The notes under the pieces were generated by a model. The model ran no database searches, was not told where the DNA came from, and saw only the letters and a list, made by a program, of their open reading frames with translations. A stretch of DNA of 64,000 bases from Misgurnus anguillicaudatus (taxonomy: Eukaryota; Chordata; Actinopteri; Cypriniformes; Cobitidae), in the NCBI RefSeq assembly GCF_027580225.2, contig NC_073356.2:14227501-14291500 (forward strand), read 5' to 3'. The position numbers and the translations under genes are program-made. Shown here piece by piece: positions 12,847 to 24,745 of this stretch (its first letter is position 1; each line of letters opens with the position of its first letter).

Positions 12847-13287
12847 CTTTTCCCCCGCCATTGACGAGTTAAAATGTCAATTAAGAGAAAACATTTGCAT
12901 AAAAATGTTTGTTCCTGGTGAGTTTTTGACTACTTTTAAACTCGGTGTATGTTTTGATAATCATTCTGAATGAAAACAAAATTCCTTCACAAAAATGCAA
13001 TTATTTCAGCTTTTTGCTAAAAAATATGTATTTTTAAAGAAAAATACCCCTATTTAAGAGTTTATAAGCAGAGAAAAAAATATAGATAGGATGAAAGTTT
13101 TTTCCCATTTTGTTTGTTGTTTGTTTGAAAGCAGAGGATCTGTTTTCTTTTTTAATTTGATATATTTGTATATTTCTATATTTTTAGAAAAATATTTTCC
13201 TGGAAGGCATTCTGTGAAACTGTTTTGAAAATCACAAAAAAGCTGGCGATCAACTTTTCAAAAAAGGCCTGCGGGGGAATGAGTTAA
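12843..13287. mobile_element. TTAA-flanked MITE, piggyBac-like ends (copy B)
   Basis: It starts TTAACTTTTCCCCCGCCA and ends GCGGGGGAATGAGTTAA. The interior aligns with copy A at 8895-9395 but lacks a segment of about 55 bp. It abuts the preceding MITE and shares one TTAA with it. Confidence 0.78.
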
Positions 13288-13324
13288 ACAGTGACAGGAG
13301 CTCACTATCCCCTTAAGTTCAGAG

Positions 13325-13911
13325 TAGTGTAGTGAGACCGGTCTCAAGACCACTTTTTAAAGGTCTCGGTCTCGTCTTGGAATCGACTGCATTTTTACTC
13401 GGTCTCGTTTCGGTCTCAGACAAAGAGGACTCTGAATTTTATTTCAAGACCGTTCAAGACCACAACTGATGGCACATCACAAATTTATTTTATATCATTA
13501 ATTTTATGTCATTTATTCAGGTTTGGCATATGATGTTGGCATTGTTTAAGCATTGTCTAATTTCTCCCAATGACAATTTTTCTATTTTTATTACTAAAAA
13601 CACCTGCATTGTGTTAAGTGGATGGCAAGCCATGGAAAGACAGTTTAGAATAAATGGTTAAGTTGATTTCAGCTCTTTAGTGTTTGTTCACTTTTATTTG
13701 CTTATAGACAAAGATAAATTCCCACATATTTGCAATGCCTTTGATTATTTTATCAACTTGATGGCATACACACACAAACACACACACATGCATGCACATA
13801 CGCACACACACACACATACACACACACGCATGCACACTTGACTTGGTCTCAGCCTGTCTTGGTCTTGGTCATGACTTGGTCTTGGTTTAGGTGGTCTTGA
13901 CTACAACACTA
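13325..13911. mobile_element. hAT-type MITE with exact 8-bp target duplication
   Basis: The element starts TAGTGTAGTGAGACC and ends GTCTTGACTACAACACTA. The 8 bases GTTCAGAG occur immediately before (13317-13324) and after (13912-13919), the hallmark of hAT integration. The interior has repeated GGTCTCG/GGTCTTG words and a CA-rich stretch at about 13767-13834. There is no transposase. Confidence 0.88.
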
Positions 13912-16900
13912 GTTCAGAGACAAGAACAATGCTATCTTGCCAAACAAAACAACTGCCATTAAACCAGTCGATATTGGATTTTTGAGAATCTATACAGTAT
14001 TTTCCTAAAAATATCACAATACTCACATGTGTCAATACTTACACCTAGGATGAGGCTGCATAAGATCGGATTTAAACTAGGTTAAGGTGCTAATAGTGTC
14101 AGTTTTCACCATCAGAGGACAATCGGAGCTATAATAAGCTATTGATTGCAGAGTTACAATCATGCACACAATTCTCAATTCACTGGCTGCCATTACGTGC
14201 AAGAGGCGAATGACTCAGAAAGTGCTGAATCGTGATTAATTTCCCTTTAAACCACATTTGGAAAAATGGCCAATGGATTCAGCCTGAATTACTGACTTTT
14301 AGTTACTGAAAGGCAGTTTTTAATAAATTCCCTTGCAAATTGATGTGGGTAATATGTGTGTTTCTCTAGATCTCATATTTTAAAAGATCATTCTATTCTT
14401 CAGCTTTAACCCAGAGAAGGTATATGTCGTCACCCTAGAGATTTTATGATAAGTACTTTGGCTGCAAAGCTACATTGTAACTCTGTATTGTTCACTGTAT
14501 TATAACTGATGCTACTGCAGCGCTATGATTATGTGCAATAATGTTGCTGCTGTTGTAAAATACTTTAGCACTGTAGTAAACAGCTTAATAGTGTCGACAA
14601 TTGTTATGATGGACACATTGATGTAGTGTTTATGAGATTTTGTGCTGATGCTACAATTTTCCAGTGCTTTTTGTGTTCAATGTACCAGATCACAATGGTA
14701 ACAGTACGAAACATTAGTGAAGTGCAGTGGTGTGACTCTCGTTGTGTTTCTGTACAATGTCAGACTCTGACAGAAGGATGACGTGTGAAAAACATTTTTC
14801 GGTTCATTGAAATCCCGCATTAGAATCGCATTTAAGTTTGCTGTTATAATGACAATCAGCGTGTGTACCGCATGTTGCATTAACACAATAAATACCAACA
14901 TGATTCCTGCATTAACACAGTCTTGTAGCTTTCATTAATAATTTGTAAGTATCAAGAAGGCATCTGGAGCGTTTCATTGTACATCTTCTTCTTCTTCTGC
15001 ATTATAAAATTTCGGAGTAAGGGCCCGGAGCAATTTTTCCTCCGGATAAGTAATAATTTCACTGTTAGACTTAACTGTAATTTCTACAGTTACTTACCAC
15101 AAAATGCCCAGTAAAATACCATCATTTTCTTTTCCAGTTCATTACTGTAATATGCATTGCATTATGGGTATTAACATTTAATTTACAGTGATTTACTGTA
15201 TGTTTTGAATTTGCGGTAGACTGCTGTAAAACAACAGCAGTAGTGCTACTGTAGATGAATAAAACAGTGTTATAAAAGCATATAAAATGGAAAAATAAAA
15301 TATATCTATGAAATAAAATCAAATACATTTTATTTGTTATGCTTTTAGCAGTGAAGCAAATTTCAAAATGTGAATTGTTTTCCAGCAGTGTAAATAATTT
15401 ATTGAGAATTGTAGATAGAAACAAGAAAGTGATTATGGATAAATGCTTGACCATCAGATTTGAATTTGACCTCAAGACTTCAAAACACTAGTGATGCCAA
15501 GATTTTGCTCCTCGGAGTGTCACATGGGTAAAAAACTTTTTTCAAGTGACTCTGTGGCACTGTGGTAGTGTTAAAGACCTTACACGTTGCCAGTGAGTTA
15601 CCGCATATATACAATAAAAAGTCTAACAGTGTTCTTTAAGGGGCAACATTCACTTTCGCTATAATGAAGCGGCATTCTGGACCATGTACAAAAATATCAG
15701 TAGTTTACTCCTATACAAAGACAAATCCTATACAGAAATGCACTTTTGTGCTAAAATCCTGCAATACAACTTCGGCCAGTTGACATATGTGCCGGACTGA
15801 CATAGCTGCCAAGATAAAGATTAATTTTAGCTCATACTCATTCCCAACTGCATCTGATTGGATTAGGGCTCACTCTCTGTAATCGTAAACGCTTTATCTG
15901 TATGCTGCTCTTTACATCACTGCGAGTATATCGCCTTTCATGCGCATAAATCATTCGGGGTGAATTTATATGCCGAATTATCGTTTTTTGTCATTTCATC
16001 AATGTGATTCGACACATCGGCAGGGGATTTTGATTGGGCGTGTGTCAAAATAGTGCTGTTTAGACACGCAACTGTGCTTTCAACCTTGTAGATTGAATCA
16101 GCGGCCACAGTAATGACTAGCGCTGCGTTTACGGTTCCTATAATGCACACAGATGAAAGATGTACGCTAATTAACCCCAAAGTAATTATCCATCATTTCT
16201 CACTCATATCTTGCAAGATCCCCATCTCCACCCCTTCTCACCCAGAGCATCATGCCATGCCCCAAACGTTACCCAGACATCAGCTGACATTTAGTTGCTC
16301 ATCAACCGAAGGTTGCCCAATGGTGCGTTTTATATCATGACGACAAGATTTACACCGTCCAAATGTCAGTTGAGCTGTTGCTTTTAATGGACATTATAAT
16401 AATTGTTTAGCATTATGCAACCCACAACCCTTATTTAAGATAAAATTAGTGTAATTTTAGCAAATAATTTTGTTTTATTTCAATTGCAGTACATATTAGA
16501 ACCTTTCAAAATGGTGAATCAAATTAATGTACCTTATTTTTTGGCAGTGTACTGTTTCTTTAAGACACTATTTTTCCATAGAGGAAGCATCTTTGCCTAA
16601 GTTACCCAGATGGACAGGAGGTGTTAAGTGGGTGGACCGACCATTGCCAAGCCGGTGGGCATCAAAACACAGTGTTCGGTCCAGAGCACAAACACAGAAA
16701 GTGGACATACGTTCACAGGTTAAAAAACAGAGCATAGTGTTAATATGAAAAGAGCATTATTACCACCCAGGTTGTTGATCCTGTGTTTGTGTACACGATT
16801 GCTTTTTACCTTGTGCTTATGGATTAACATCCCGTTTTCTTGCAAACATTTCCATGATGATTTTGTATAAATTGTATGATGTGAATCATACTGAATATAG

Positions 16901-17616
16901 GAAAGGTACATTTTAAGAGTTCTTTGTATAAGGTCATGAGAACATCAAACACACTAAAAGCAAACCTTCATTGCATCTCTGTCTTTGATGATGAAACGCT
17001 CAGTGGGGATAAATCAATACAGCTGCAAACCAATAGGACATAAACACACACATAGAAAGAAACGTACACATGCATATATCGGAACACACGCAAATAAACA
17101 CACAATTCCAGCCGCATTCCACTCAGAGCACTAATGAATGGTCTCTAAGAAGCCACCATTGTTTAGATCATTTGCCTGAATCTAATCTGGGCTGCTTTCA
17201 GAGATGTATTCCCCCATCAACAACGTCTTGGTTACTGTTGCTATGCACGGCGCAATGCTGCCGTTGCAGCTATAGCCTATAAGCAAGTTAGAGAGACATT
17301 GGACTCTTAAAACAGTAATCTATATTGCGGGCAAACAAACAGCTGCACGAACGCATTTCTGTGAAAGCCTCTTTATTTAATGCCTTTATAATTGTGATAC
17401 CTTTATGCATTATGTGTGGAGATGTCCACTTTATGATGAAACATTTGAATTTGAAACAATTTTAAGGGTTCAGATGCAAAAGCTGCTATGAGATAATTGA
17501 CATATGTTCATCCAATACCTTTGCTTTAAATCCACTTATTGCCAGCTTTGTGTCATTTACAAACAGTTGTTGGCAGAATCCACTAAATGCCACATCGATT
17601 TGTTGGTAGAATCCTA
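13912..17616. other. No gene recognised; possible conserved non-coding segment at 15860-16340
   Basis: No exon is recognised. A TTC run lies at about 14988-15000, and CTGTAA/TTACAG-rich repeat sequence at about 15060-15250. The block 15860-16340 is non-repetitive by eye, has mixed base composition and homeobox-type core motifs (GCTAATTAACC, AGTAATTATCC), and lacks transposon ends. It could be an enhancer, but that is a guess. Confidence 0.4.
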
Positions 17617-18583
17617 TAGGGCTGTGACGGATCACAAAACTCACGGTTCGGATCACATTACGGTTTTTAAGGCATGGATTGGATCATTTTTCGATTCAGC
17701 AAAAAAGGGTGGGAAAATCTAATAACAAATAAAGAAATTACAAACATTTATAAAAAAGAACAAAGTTGCACATTAAGTAAGGTCTAAAATTAGCATTAGG
17801 TACAGAAATCGAATCAAATGAATAATGACACTGTCTTCATTGTATAAATTAAATATAATTATTATCTTTTAGAGCCACAGAAGTGATTTTCTCTTTGTCT
17901 TGGGTTGTTTGATTAACAGTAATGACACAGACTTAAGTAAGGTAATTGAGGTTACTGTCTCTTTAAGAACAAATCAGCACAGACTGTAAACTATACATAC
18001 ACTTAAGACATAAACAAATGTTTTAATTAGAAAAAGAATACTGTGAGATCATTTTGTGTGTATGTGCCCTGTCAAGAACAGAAAGATTTTATGTTGGCTT
18101 ACTTTTTGAAATGCGTCTCTCCGTATATGCACTTCTGAGGGCACTTAAACGCGTGCACACACACAGGCGAAGGGCGAGTTCCAAATGGGGCTTCAAGAAG
18201 AAGATGCAGCCTAAATAGTTGCTTCACCTAAAAACATTACATTGTTTTTCATTGCTCTATTCACCAAATGTATTAATGGACTACATGAGAAACAGTAGCA
18301 CAACCCTCTCTATAGTTTACACATGAGAAGTTTTGGTCTTTGAAAGGATGATCTGACTAGAGCTGGACGAACACATTTAACCACATGTGCGTACAGCAAT
18401 CTGCTCACTTTAGCGTCTTTTTGCGGTTAAATTGTTTTAAATTACTTGAATATTAACATTTGCAAGCCTTAGAAACACGTGCAAATGGTATACTTTCCCT
18501 ATTTAAATTTGCATATTAATCCGGGAATTGCATGCGAGCCGAACCGTGGGTCGTGATCCGTACTGTGATCCGTCACAGCACTA
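17617..18583. mobile_element. hAT-like element (967 bp)
   Basis: The left end, TAGGGCTGTGACGGATCA followed by CGGTTCGGATCAC, is mirrored at the right end by GTGATCCGTCACAGCACTA with GCCGAACCGTGGG nearby. The TIRs are hAT-like, but the flanks do not show a matching 8-bp duplication, so one edge may be eroded. No long frame is present. Confidence 0.65.
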
Positions 18584-18784
18584 CTCTTAACACCAAATCA
18601 ACTTTGTGCACTTGTCATCTAGGTGCATAAAGAGATGAATTAGATAAATGACTACTTGAGTCCGTTGTGACTACTTGGATCTGAATACAACCCATTTGTG
18701 GCAGTCACGTGAATCACAGCGCCCACTAATGTGTGGCTTAGTTTTTCATTTTTACATTCTGACTTTCATTATTTGCAATGGTTC

Positions 18785-19010
18785 TACAACCCCAAATCAG
18801 AAAAAGTTGGGACACTGTAGAAATTGTGAGCAAAAAAGCAATGGAATAATTTACAAATCTCATAAACTTATATTTTATTCACAATAGAATATAGATAGCA
18901 TATCAAATGTTGAAAGTAAGATATTTTGAAATGTCATGCCAAATATTGGTTCATTTTTGATTTCATGAGAGCTACACATTCCAAACAGGTAGCAATAAGA
19001 GGCCAGAAAA
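18785..19010. mobile_element. DNA-transposon fragment (CCCCAAATCAGAAAAAGTTGGGAC family)
   Basis: The start TACAACCCCAAATCAG then AAAAAGTTGGGACA is the terminus of a very common teleost repeat. The 3' half is decayed, and only a trace (CTACACATTCCAAACAGG) remains. The type is recognised from memory. Confidence 0.55.
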
Positions 19011-21750
19011 TTTAAATATACATATATACTGTAGTTACATCTTTACTGATTTGGATTGTTTACAACATCTTGTCCAAAGAAGTGGATTTATTTCTAAAAG
19101 TATGCTTTTTGTGCAACAATTGCATGCACTTAGAGGGTTTTGCAGCTAAAGACAGTCAAATTTGTTGAATAACTGATATCTGTGAAAATAAGGCATTTCA
19201 ATTAATGACTAATAATATTTTCATTGCCATTAAAGTCAAATGACTGAAACTAAACATAAGAGCCTAATAATAAACATGTCAGACGCACATAGAGGGTTTT
19301 GCATCTGAACTCATCATTTGTTTGCACACAACGTGTAGCCTATCATTCGTTAGGAATGGCCTGTATGCTAAACTCATACCACAATAGTTATTCAGGAAAT
19401 TCAACATTTTTCTACCCTGTAAAATGGCAATTTTGTACTATGCATTGAACAAAAAGCAGTATATTCTGAAAGCCATTATACAATAGCTGATATCACGCTA
19501 AAAAATGCTGAGTTATTTTCAATCCAGTGTTGAATCAATAACCTAGAAAATGTCTTTATCGGATCCAATCAAGCACAAATCAACATAATTTGTTAAGTTA
19601 AAGTAACCTAAAAATATAAGTAAAAAATCAACTTGTTTTTTTAAGTTATGTCAACTTGACTTGCAGAAGCAAGTTGTTTCACTTCATGCTGCATTTTTTT
19701 TACAATGTAGGTTAATCAACCCAGCATTTTTGCTTGAAACAATCCAGAACAGCTGGGTTTGTCCATATTTTACCCAACAATAGTTTGAAAAGACCCTGCA
19801 AGGTTTTTTCAAGGTTTATATATATAACAGATGACCCATTTCTACAGTCACATAATGTACAGTCACATCATAAACCAACAATTGCATTTATTTGAACCAA
19901 AGCACTGTGCAAAGATTTGAAATAATGTACCGTTAAAATATCTGGACATGTAGCATTTATATCTAAATTAATGAAATAAATTAGAGATCAATAATCAAGG
20001 GAGTTTGTATATAACTTCCCTAGATTTTATTGTAGCTTGCTGATTCACTTTGTTAAGAATTACATCATTATATTACATATATAATGTAATATTTATGTTT
20101 ATTTTAGGTACAACATTTTCATACTGGTTTTATTTTAATGCAATGCAGTTGCTCTCAGCTTCTAAGTATCTGTCTGGATTCTTTCTCTTTCGTCCTCCTT
20201 TTCAGTGTCTTTTTATTTTAAGTGGAAAGAATCAGATCTCTTGGAGTCTTATGTAACCAGCCAACAACGCTGATGCCTAAAATAACTCCAACAAATCATG
20301 ACGTACAGATTCTTCAGACGCTTGTGCACACACTGTGCTATGAAATAAACACAAACAATGTAGACACAACCTTATGTTTCACACAACCTAAAAATATTTC
20401 ATATGCTTTCTCACTTTAAAAATTATTTTTTAGCTTTTTGATGATATCATCTTCATATTTATAAAAATGCCAAAATCCTGGAAAGCTCATTTCTTTAACT
20501 CGTTTTGACCTATATAACAACAACAATTAATAGCAATATTTAGCTATTTATAATTAAGATGTGTATTATTTATTAAAGCATTTTTATTCAAATTTTATTA
20601 AAAACAAAATATAACATTTGATATTGCACAGCATCAACATATAGAAATGTTCATCAATGGCAGTATTTATGCTGACCGTGTGAATTTATCACATAGGGAT
20701 GATTAATATTTACACTCGTATATGTTGAGGCGTACATTTGGTTGGTAATAAGCTCATATATGATGCTGTGCCGTGATTTAGTGTCGCTCATGGCAGTATA
20801 TGTAAAACACATCGGAGCTAGTGTCAGCATTGAACATATACACTCCCTATATCTCATTTTCTATCCTCATGGCTGTCCTCCGGGGCTCCGATTACTCATT
20901 AGAGCACCGGGGAAAGATCGCTTTAATTAACACCCTCTAAATGCCACGGAGACGAAACCCCTATCTCATACCGCATGCTATGGCACCTCTCTCGTATCCC
21001 TGTTATATAACACTGATATTTTACCCACACAACCGCATGACTCTAATAACATGGAGTCAGTAACCCGCTGTGTGCGCTTTCTTCAGCGGAGACGGTGTCA
21101 GTTGCGTTTTGTAGACGACTGAAATACCATAATCATCACCCAGATGAAAGATTTACAGGTTTGACGCAGCTAACAATTACAGTGATGGATTGTTTGGCAG
21201 AAGATATTTTACGGTGTAAAACTGTTTGCCGTGCGTTGATTTTGTAGGTCTAGTGCGCTCCCTTCTTAGATAACACTATATCATAGGGCTCATTAATGCA
21301 GATATATATATTTTTTTTATAAAATTATGATACTTTCCAAGATTCATCTTCTGGATTAATTCTATGACATCCTATATTCTCTGTAGATATGAAAATCACA
21401 GAATACATTGCAACAAACTCCAAATATTTATCCATCCATAATCCATTAGTTGCAGATCAAAGTAAATTAAACCTCATTCGTGAGGAATTAAATCGTATAC
21501 ATTATTGAATAAATAGAAATAAATCACTAATTGTGTTTACTTTGTAAAACTGCTTTTTAATTGTTGCAGTTTTCATTAAGGCGCATACAGTTTTCACACA
21601 GCAGCAGATTACAGAAGGTCTGGTGAATGTCAGTCGTCTACAAGTACCACACCTTCTTTATGACATGACAGATTGAAGGGGAACTGAAGAGACAGCAGAC
21701 AAGTTGTCAAGTTGGGTGATATAACACAGATTATCAGAGAAAGGATGAAG
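19011..21750. other. No gene recognised
   Basis: No recognisable exon. A repeat rich in AACTTG/CAAGTT words lies at about 19590-19710. The block 20860-21140 is GC-richer and free of obvious repeat ends, so it may be a unique conserved segment (weak inference). Confidence 0.45.
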
Positions 21751-21751
21751 G

Positions 21752-21754
<3 letters not shown>

Positions 21755-21789
<35 letters not shown>
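21755..21789. repeat. (GA)n microsatellite
   Basis: About 17 uninterrupted GA dinucleotides lie just upstream of the large GACA/GGAT minisatellite. Confidence 0.9.
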
Positions 21790-21792
<3 letters not shown>

Positions 21793-21827
21793 TAGAAGAA
21801 AAAAGTTGCTTTTGAAGGGAGATGGAC

Positions 21828-21905
21828 GTACGGACAGACAGATAAATAGATTGATAGTCAGCCAGATGGATGGATAGATGGACGGACAGACAGAATCAGA
21901 CAGGC

Positions 21906-21938
<33 letters not shown>

Positions 21939-21969
21939 GACTAATTGATAGTTAGCCAGATGGACGGAC

Positions 21970-22000
<31 letters not shown>

Positions 22001-22207
22001 TAGCTTAATAGTAAGCCAGATGGATGGATGGATGGATGGATGGATGGATGGATGGATGGATGGATGGATGGATGGATGGACTGATTGATAGTCAGCCTGA
22101 TGGACGGACAGACAGATAGTCAGCCAGTTGGATGGATGGACGGATGGCCAGACAGACAGATAGATCAATCAATAGTCAGCCAGATAAATGGATGGACGTA
22201 CAGACGA

Positions 22208-22240
<33 letters not shown>

Positions 22241-23482
22241 TAGATTAATAGTCAGCCAGATGGATGGATGGACGGATGGGCAGACAGATAAATAATCAGC
22301 CAGATGAATGGATGGATGGACAGACGGACTGATTGATAGTCAGTTTGATGGACGGACAGACAGACAGATAGATAGCAAGCAAGATGGATGGACGGACGGA
22401 TGGATGGACAGACAGACAGATAGATTGATAGTCAGCCAGATGGACGGACAGAAGGGCAGGCATATGGATTGACAGACAGACAGACATACAGATAGTCAGC
22501 CAGAATGACAGACGGACAGTAGGGCGGGCGTATGGATGGACAGACGGACAAACAGGGCGACAAACAGACAGATAGTCAGCCTGATGGATGGATGAATGGA
22601 TGGTTGAATGGACAGACAGACAGATAGATTGATAGTCACCCAGATGGATGGATAGATGGATAGATGGATGATGTATAGATGGACAGACAGACAGATACAT
22701 AGTCCACCAGATAGTCAACCAGATGGATGGACGGACGGACGGATGGACGGACAGACAGATAGATCAATAGTCAGCCAGATGGACGGACAGACAGACAGTT
22801 GGGCGGGTGGGTGTATGGATGGACGGACGGACAGATAGATCGATAGTCAGCCAGATGGACAGACGGACAGTAAGGCGGGCGTATGGATGGACAGACCGAC
22901 AGACAGACCGACAAACAGACAGATAGTCAGCCTGATGGATGGATGAATGGATGGTTGAATGGACAGACAGACAGATAGATTGATAGTCACCCAGATGGAT
23001 GGACAGATGGATAGATGGATGATGGATAGATGGACAGACAGACAGATACATAGTCCACCAGATAGTCAACCAGATGGATGGACGGACGGACGGATGGACG
23101 GACAGACAGATAGATCAATAGTCAGCCAGATGGACGGACAGACAGACAGTTGGGCGGGTGGGTGTATGGATGGACGGACGGACAGACAGATAAATAGATA
23201 GTAAGCCAGATGGATGGACAAACGGACAGTAGGGCGGGAGGGCGTATGGATGGACAGATAGACAGACAGATTGATAGTCAGCCAGATGGATGAATGGACA
23301 GACAGACAGATAGGTTGATAGTCAGCCAGATGGATGGATAATAGATGGGCAGACAGACAGACAGAAAGACAGACATACACACAGATAGTAAGCAAGATGG
23401 ATGGATGGACGAACGGACAGTAGGGTGGGCGGGTGTATGGACTGACACACACACAGACGGACGAACGAGACAGACAGATAGA
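21828..23482. repeat. 1.6-kb GACA/GGAT composite minisatellite
   Basis: The + strand is made of GACA, GGAT and GGAC tetranucleotide runs. They are punctuated about two dozen times by AGTCAGCCAGATGG or a close variant, giving irregular higher units of roughly 40-90 bp. A 4-bp period that rarely forms stops keeps long minus-strand frames open with repeating Ser-Val-Cys-Leu and His-Pro-Ser-Ile words. These are not genes. The array is expected to be length-polymorphic. Confidence 0.92.
22560..23200. repeat. 351-bp higher-order tandem duplication inside the minisatellite
   Basis: Two blocks offset by 351 bp are nearly identical. Both carry the irregular landmark TAGTCCACCAGATAGTCAAC (near 22700 and 23050), the CCTGATGGATGGATGAATGG segment (near 22580 and 22930) and the GTTGGGCGGGTGGGTG segment (near 22800 and 23150). 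Shared irregularities show recent block duplication rather than simple tetranucleotide slippage. Confidence 0.8.
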
Positions 23483-24635
23483 GTACTCTTGATTGATTGG
23501 TTGATTGCAACAAAGTTACACGTGACAGATTAGTTAACAACAACAAAGTTAAGTCAATGTCAAGGTGTCACAACAGGAAGCAAGAGTTACAAAGTACAGT
23601 TATAGAAAGAAGAAAGTGATTAAATTATGGGAGTTGTAAAAAAAGGAAGCAAACAAGGCAAAGGAACAGAGCAAGAGGCCGACACAATTGGATCTTGCTG
23701 CATTGCAGACAGCATTGCCATGGAAACGGGGTGGGGGGAGAGAACGAGTAGTGTGCGAGAGGAAGAGAGCATCAGGGGCTGGAGTATTAAACAAGAAGGG
23801 CTGGGATCACTGCAGGGCGCTGTGCTTTGGTGTCTCCTCAGTCCAGTGTACGGACTGAAGGTGTCACTATAGGCCATTGTGAGTGACCCTACAGTATCTG
23901 TGAAATCCAGGCTAAAGTCTCATAATCTTATTATGATATTAGGAGCATCAAATTGTAACTATATGATTTCAAACTTTGACATGATCTTACTCAGTCAATA
24001 TTAAAGGTTATATTTTCACAGTGTGTTCTTTACATTATGTAGGAGGATTTTAAAACAATCATCATAGATAGAGCTTGGTTTGCACAGGCAGGGACTCATT
24101 AATCATAATGAAACTGTAGCCTGAAGGAGCTTCATGTTGGAGATCTACACCTTTTAGTAAAATAAAATTAAACCAGCTTAAGTAGTTTTAACTATTGTAT
24201 CAAACTACAGACTAAACAGTGGTGTTGGAAGATGTAGTGTCAGCTATAAATTTGAACATCAGTGTCCATGTTCAAATTTATTGCACCCAATGTGCTGTCC
24301 TTTCTATGCTATGTTTGTTTCAGAGGACCATGTAATAAATAGCAGGTTGTAAGTTAGTAAATGGGTTCAGTGAAAGACGGAGGGTGACTGTTTGCCATCT
24401 GTTATGACGGTGGATCTGCCTTTCCTCAAGTCACTGGCATCTTAGAGTTTAACTTAAAAGTGTAGTTAAGAGACACGGTCTGACCTTCACTTCCCCTGCA
24501 ATGATGAAGAGGATTACATGACCCTGTTTCACACCACCTTCTTTCCATTTATACACTATTTGTTCTTCACTTCCCACCTCACTGTTTGAGTGTCACACAT
24601 AAATTGACACCTTATGTCTGTGATAACAGTAAGAG
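23483..24635. other. No gene recognised
   Basis: The stretch is non-repetitive by eye with modest base composition. An 81-codon + frame at 23627-23872 and overlapping minus frames resemble no known protein and have no splice context. No gene is called. Confidence 0.45.
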
Positions 24636-24745
24636 TTGGTGGACCAGTAGCTCAGTTGCATTAGCGATGCAAAGGTTGTGGATTGTAGACCTTAAATGCA
24701 CTGTAAGTCGCGTTGGTTAACAGTGACTGCCAAAATGTAAAAAAC
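24636..24745 (+). mobile_element. tRNA-derived SINE (DANA-like), decayed
   Basis: The tRNA-like head has a box A-like AGTAGCTCAGTTGC and a weak box B (GGTTGTGGATTGTAGACC). It is followed by the SINE body AATGCACTGTAAGTCG, CGTTGGTTAACAGTGACTGC and CAAAATGTAA. The body identifies it as a cyprinid SINE rather than a tRNA gene. Confidence 0.7.

Noticed and set aside
21941..23546. Several overlapping frames of 60-140 codons with Ser-Val-Cys-Leu and His-Pro-Ser-Ile repeats
   Set aside because: They are translations of the GACA/GGAT minisatellite. They lack a start context, splice sites and non-repetitive sequence.
24636..24710. tRNA gene
   Set aside because: Box A and a weak B-like sequence are present, but the sequence continues into a SINE body and lacks a pairable acceptor stem.
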